Positions 61,580-64,000 of a DNA stretch of 64,000 nt are shown here, one piece after another; the first letter of the stretch is position 1, and each line of letters opens with the position of its first letter. The position numbers and the translations under genes were made by a program. This stretch comes from Thermoplasmata archaeon (GTDB taxonomy: Archaea > Thermoplasmatota > Thermoplasmata > Lutacidiplasmatales > UBA184), in NCBI GenBank assembly GCA_021828195.1, contig JAKASQ010000004.1:16689-80688 (forward strand), in the 5' to 3' direction. The notes beneath the pieces are model-generated. The model searched no databases. It was not told where the DNA came from and worked only from the letters and a program-made list of their open reading frames with translations.

Positions 61580-62542
61580 GTGCCAGCGCTGAAACGTCTC
61601 ACGGCTGATCGCTTGAAGACGATCGTGCGGGAACTGGCTGGAAAGGGAACCGCGACGTGGCCGCTCGTGGCTCAACGGACCGGGCACCCAACCGCCGCCG
61701 TCCGCGCGCTCGGCGAGGCAAACGGGATCCTCCTCGCGGCCAGCGCGCCAAACCAGGCGGGCCGGAAAACGATTGGCGGACCCGAACCACTACGAGCGGA
61801 CGATGTGCTCACCGGGGTGCTCATGCCCGGTGACGACAACTGGTATCCTCCCATCAAACTGAACGGGCCCCCGCGGAAAGTGGCTTGGGAGGCCTTCCAG
61901 CTCCTGCAGAAGTTGCGAAAATCCGGCGACGACGACGGCCCGCCCAAGAAGGCGCTGGCCGACCTCTGGGGCATGGTCGGTTTTCTCGTGCGGAACTATG
62001 CCACTTCCGAGGCCGAACTGACTGAGCTCTATGCCACGCTCGATGCCAAGGACGGCAAGATTGTCCGCCTCCAGCAGGAGATTGGCCGGCTGAACGGAGC
62101 GATTGGCGAGCACGTACGGACGGCCGAGCAGCACGCAAGGGAAGACGCCCAACGCGAAGCGCTCTGGTGCCGACGCCTCGACGAAGAACATCACTTAGCG
62201 GAAGGGGGGATTCGCGCAGCCGAGACGCGTGCCCGGCAGCGCGATGATGAGAGATTGGAGCTGGCGCAGAACCTGAGCGCAGAACGGACAACGCATGAAG
62301 AAACACGTCGAACGCTCGCGTCGGAGGAGCTTCGAGCCGACCGAATGGTCAGTGCGCTCGCACGCGCGAGCGCCGGCGAACGGATCTCGGTGGCGACGGC
62401 GACCCCACTCTCCTCGGCTGAGGCCGCAGCGAAACACTTCCGACGGAGCGTCCTCTTAACTCCCGAGGAGCGAGAAGAGCATTGGAACGCAGTGGTCGCG
62501 CTCGTCCTCGGGCCCAAGCTCGGTGGGCGGACTCAAGCTTGA
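61580..62542 (+). CDS. Coiled-coil protein of unknown function
   Basis: A 320-residue protein read from the GTG at 61580, which lies about 25 bases from a TCTTAAAC TATA element and so may be leaderless. The first 75 residues look like a small helix-turn-helix (MPALKRLTADRLKTIVRELA; GHPTAAVRALGEANGI). The segment VAWEAFQLLQKLRKSGDDD leads into a long coiled coil from about residue 140 to 260, rich in E, R, A and L (LDAKDGKIVRLQQEIGRLNG). No family is recognised. A DNA-binding head with a coiled-coil tail would fit a nucleoid or segregation role, but this is speculative. Confidence 0.6.
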   Translation: MPALKRLTADRLKTIVRELAGKGTATWPLVAQRTGHPTAAVRALGEANGILLAASAPNQAGRKTIGGPEPLRADDVLTGVLMPGDDNWYPPIKLNGPPRKVAWEAFQLLQKLRKSGDDDGPPKKALADLWGMVGFLVRNYATSEAELTELYATLDAKDGKIVRLQQEIGRLNGAIGEHVRTAEQHAREDAQREALWCRRLDEEHHLAEGGIRAAETRARQRDDERLELAQNLSAERTTHEETRRTLASEELRADRMVSALARASAGERISVATATPLSSAEAAAKHFRRSVLLTPEEREEHWNAVVALVLGPKLGGRTQA

Positions 62543-63272
62543 ACCTGCCCCGCGGGCAATTCCGGGCCCTCTTGACCGAGGTCGCCGGAGACGCGCTACC
62601 CCAAGGTAGCGACGACCGACCCCGTCCGAGCGGCTCCCGATCACCCGGGCAACAACGTTGAATCCGACCTCGACCCCGGAGCGACGCGCGCCCTCCGGAT
62701 TCGTCGCGGGGGCTCGGAAGAGTGTCGCGAGGCGGACGGTGACCCCACCCTACCGTAACGCAGCGGGTCTATAGGTGATGACGACGCGAGCGGAGCGACC
62801 GCAGCAGGAGCGAGACACCGAGCGATGTGAGTACGACTGGCAGACCGCCGATGGCGACCGTCGGGCGCCCTCGATCTGCGAGCGGCCAGTGGGGCACGAC
62901 AACGCCCACCGATCGGGACCAGAAGGAGACCCCCCGGAGCGCCTCCGATGAACGGAAGCGCCGCTCCCGACGCCCCGGCTGCGGCGCCCGAGGACCATCG
63001 GGCCACCGACCCCCAGCGCGTCGCCCTCCTCCGCTGGCACGTCGACCCCGAGCGCGCCCGCGACCCCGGCCTCACCCGCTCCCGGGCGTCCAAATGGCTC
63101 GGGACCCCGACCGCTACCAAAGAGTGCGAGAACGGCGTCGGCCCGGACCTCCGGAAACAACCGACGCCTCGCTAGGAAGCAACCGCGCCTCCGACGCCGG
63201 CTGCGCCGGCGGAACGCGAGACCCGCAAGAGGCTTATATCGATTCGCATATCGTTGAACGGATAAGGTAACG
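62543..63272. other. 730-base region with no secure gene
   Basis: Several frames are open on both strands but none is convincing. A minus-strand frame ending at 62769 contains a hydrophobic stretch (VAIGGLPVVLTSLGVSLLL) followed by basic residues, as in a small membrane protein, with a possible GTG start about 150 bases upstream. A plus-strand frame at 62948-63175 (75 codons) is unrecognised. The region may be a decayed gene. Confidence 0.35.
63233..63253 (+). promoter_or_regulatory. Promoter and operator candidate of the vapBC pair
   Basis: CTTATATC (63233-63240) is a TATA box about 35 bases before the ATG at 63273. ATATCG occurs twice, at 63236-63241 and 63248-63253, 12 bases apart, i.e. 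about one helical turn, on and just after the TATA box. That is a natural place for autorepression by the antitoxin. Confidence 0.45.
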
Positions 63273-63488
63273 ATGGAGACCGTCACCGTTTCTTCGAAGT
63301 ACCAGGTCGTGATCCCCGAGAAGGTCCGTCAGGCGAACCGGATCCGACCGGGCGACAAGATGGCGATCCTCGTCAAGCACGGCGTGCTCCATCTGGTACC
63401 GGTCCGGCCCTTCGGGAAGTCGAAGGGGATGTTTCGGGGCCTCGAGATGGACCTCGGCGACCTCCGCGATCACACCGACCGGGTCTAG
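63273..63488 (+). CDS. vapB: AbrB/SpoVT-type antitoxin (VapB)
   Basis: A 71-residue swapped-hairpin AbrB protein: METVTVSSKYQVVIPEKVRQ, then IRPGDKMAILVKHGVLHLVP is the DNA-binding beta hairpin. The tail SKGMFRGLEMDLGDLRDHTD should wrap around the toxin. It is 18 bases upstream of the PIN-domain gene, as usual for vapBC, and would both neutralise the toxin and repress its own promoter. Confidence 0.9.
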   Translation: METVTVSSKYQVVIPEKVRQANRIRPGDKMAILVKHGVLHLVPVRPFGKSKGMFRGLEMDLGDLRDHTDRV

Positions 63489-63506
63489 CGTCCCCGGGGC
63501 TCCACC

Positions 63507-63878
63507 GTGATCAGCATCGACAGCTTTGGCTGGCTCGAGCGCCTGCTCGACGGACCCCGAGCCTCCCGGTACAACCGCGTCATCGACGCGGTCGATCCCA
63601 CGGAGATTGTGACTTCCGTAGTAACCGTCTACGAAGTCTACCGCAAGTTCAAGCCGATCCGGGGGGAGGCCGCGGCCCTTGAAGCCATCGCCCCGCTCCG
63701 CGCGACGCGCCTCGTGGCGGTCGACGATCAAATCGCCCTCGAGGCGGCCGACTACAGCCTTTCGCTCGGGCTGCACTTTTCGGATGCCCTCATCTATGCC
63801 ACCGCCCGACGGTTCGGGGCCGTGCTCCACACCAGCGATCCGGACCTTCGGAATGGGCCCGGCGTGGTCTTCCACTAG
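63507..63878 (+). CDS. vapC: PIN-domain toxin ribonuclease (VapC)
   Basis: A 123-residue PIN-domain protein read from a GTG at 63507. Acidic active-site residues are visible in MISIDSFGWLERL (Asp5), TVYEVYRK (Glu43), LHFSDALIYATA (Asp) and TSDPDL (Asp). VapC toxins cleave specific RNAs, often tRNA or rRNA, with Mg2+. No truncation is seen, so the pair looks functional. Confidence 0.9.
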   Translation: MISIDSFGWLERLLDGPRASRYNRVIDAVDPTEIVTSVVTVYEVYRKFKPIRGEAAALEAIAPLRATRLVAVDDQIALEAADYSLSLGLHFSDALIYATARRFGAVLHTSDPDLRNGPGVVFH

Positions 63879-63958
63879 GAGCCTGTAGCATTACCGGCAG
63901 TGGAGTCTGACGGCAGGTCGACCGACGGTACTATAGCCGGGTTCGTCTATCGCGGGGT

Positions 63959-64000
63959 ATGCCCGCCCCCAAGGTGCCGGTCTTCCGAAAGTACGACCCC
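63959..64000 (+). CDS. Start of an unidentified gene (runs off the window)
   Basis: ATGCCCGCCCCCAAGGTGCC begins a frame that is open to the end of the window (14 codons, MPAPKVPVFRKYDP). ACTATAGC at 63931-63938 lies about 25 bases before the ATG, the spacing of a leaderless archaeal message. Too short to name. Confidence 0.4.
   Translation, partial: MPAPKVPVFRKYDP

Overview
The window reads as chromosomal DNA of a GC-rich archaeon, most likely a member of the Thermoplasmata (Thermoplasmatota). The archaeal assignment rests on an L1-L10-P1 ribosomal stalk operon, L15e, a fibrillarin/Nop5 pair, a Drg-type GTPase, Gins51, a PAC2-family chaperone, TATA-type promoters with very short leaders, and thermopsin proteases. 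The narrower placement is an inference from the thermopsin and sedolisin secretome and the 'FTETGLP' surface repeats, and needs a marker-gene tree. All coordinates and motif positions were worked out by eye.

Region 1 (1-18.7 kb) is a dissimilatory sulfur-oxidation island. A plus-strand operon encodes a sulfur-oxidising heterodisulfide-reductase-like complex in the order hdrC1-hdrB1-hdrA-hyp-hdrC2-hdrB2, then a lipoate-binding protein, a DsrE-family protein and a lipoate-protein ligase. A convergent minus-strand operon carries tusA, dsrE3, a DUF1641-like protein, a second lipoate-binding protein and a second lipoate ligase. Next come a minus-strand DsrE/DsrF/DsrH-like trio with an Mrp/Nbp35-type ATPase, then plus-strand DUF1059, a FixX-like ferredoxin, aprBA, a PPP-family phosphatase and sat. 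From established knowledge of these families, sulfur is passed as sulfane by TusA/DsrE carriers to the sHdr-LbpA complex and oxidised to sulfite; AprBA and Sat then convert sulfite to sulfate with ATP formation. A palindromic element of the form TGGAC-N4-GTC(C/G)A occurs at the hdr and apr promoters, with a half-site at the tusA promoter, and could tie these units into one regulon.

Region 2 (18.7-32.6 kb) holds housekeeping and information-processing genes: ribosomal proteins, purF, nop5-flpA, a Drg GTPase, a PAC2 chaperone, a MidA-type methyltransferase, Gins51, a Toprim protein and L15e. It also contains a large HerA/VirB4-like ATPase, a tRNA-like sequence of uncertain identity, and a probable relic of a TnpB (IS200/IS605) gene beside a nested hairpin.

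Region 3 (32.7-61 kb) is a cell-surface island, almost all on the minus strand: two thermopsin-type proteins, a sedolisin (S53) protease, a probable S-layer or stalk protein, and two very large repeat proteins. Five of the six share a beta-rich repeat of about 80 residues with the core F-T-E-T-G-L-P-x-G-T-x-W-x-V-T-L. A zinc-ribbon membrane protein and a small membrane-protein/winged-helix pair are interspersed.

Region 4 (61-64 kb) has a coiled-coil protein of unknown function, a VapBC toxin-antitoxin pair with a probable operator, and the first codons of a gene that runs off the window. Because the DNA is GC-rich, very long antisense reading frames occur across most of the window and were left out.
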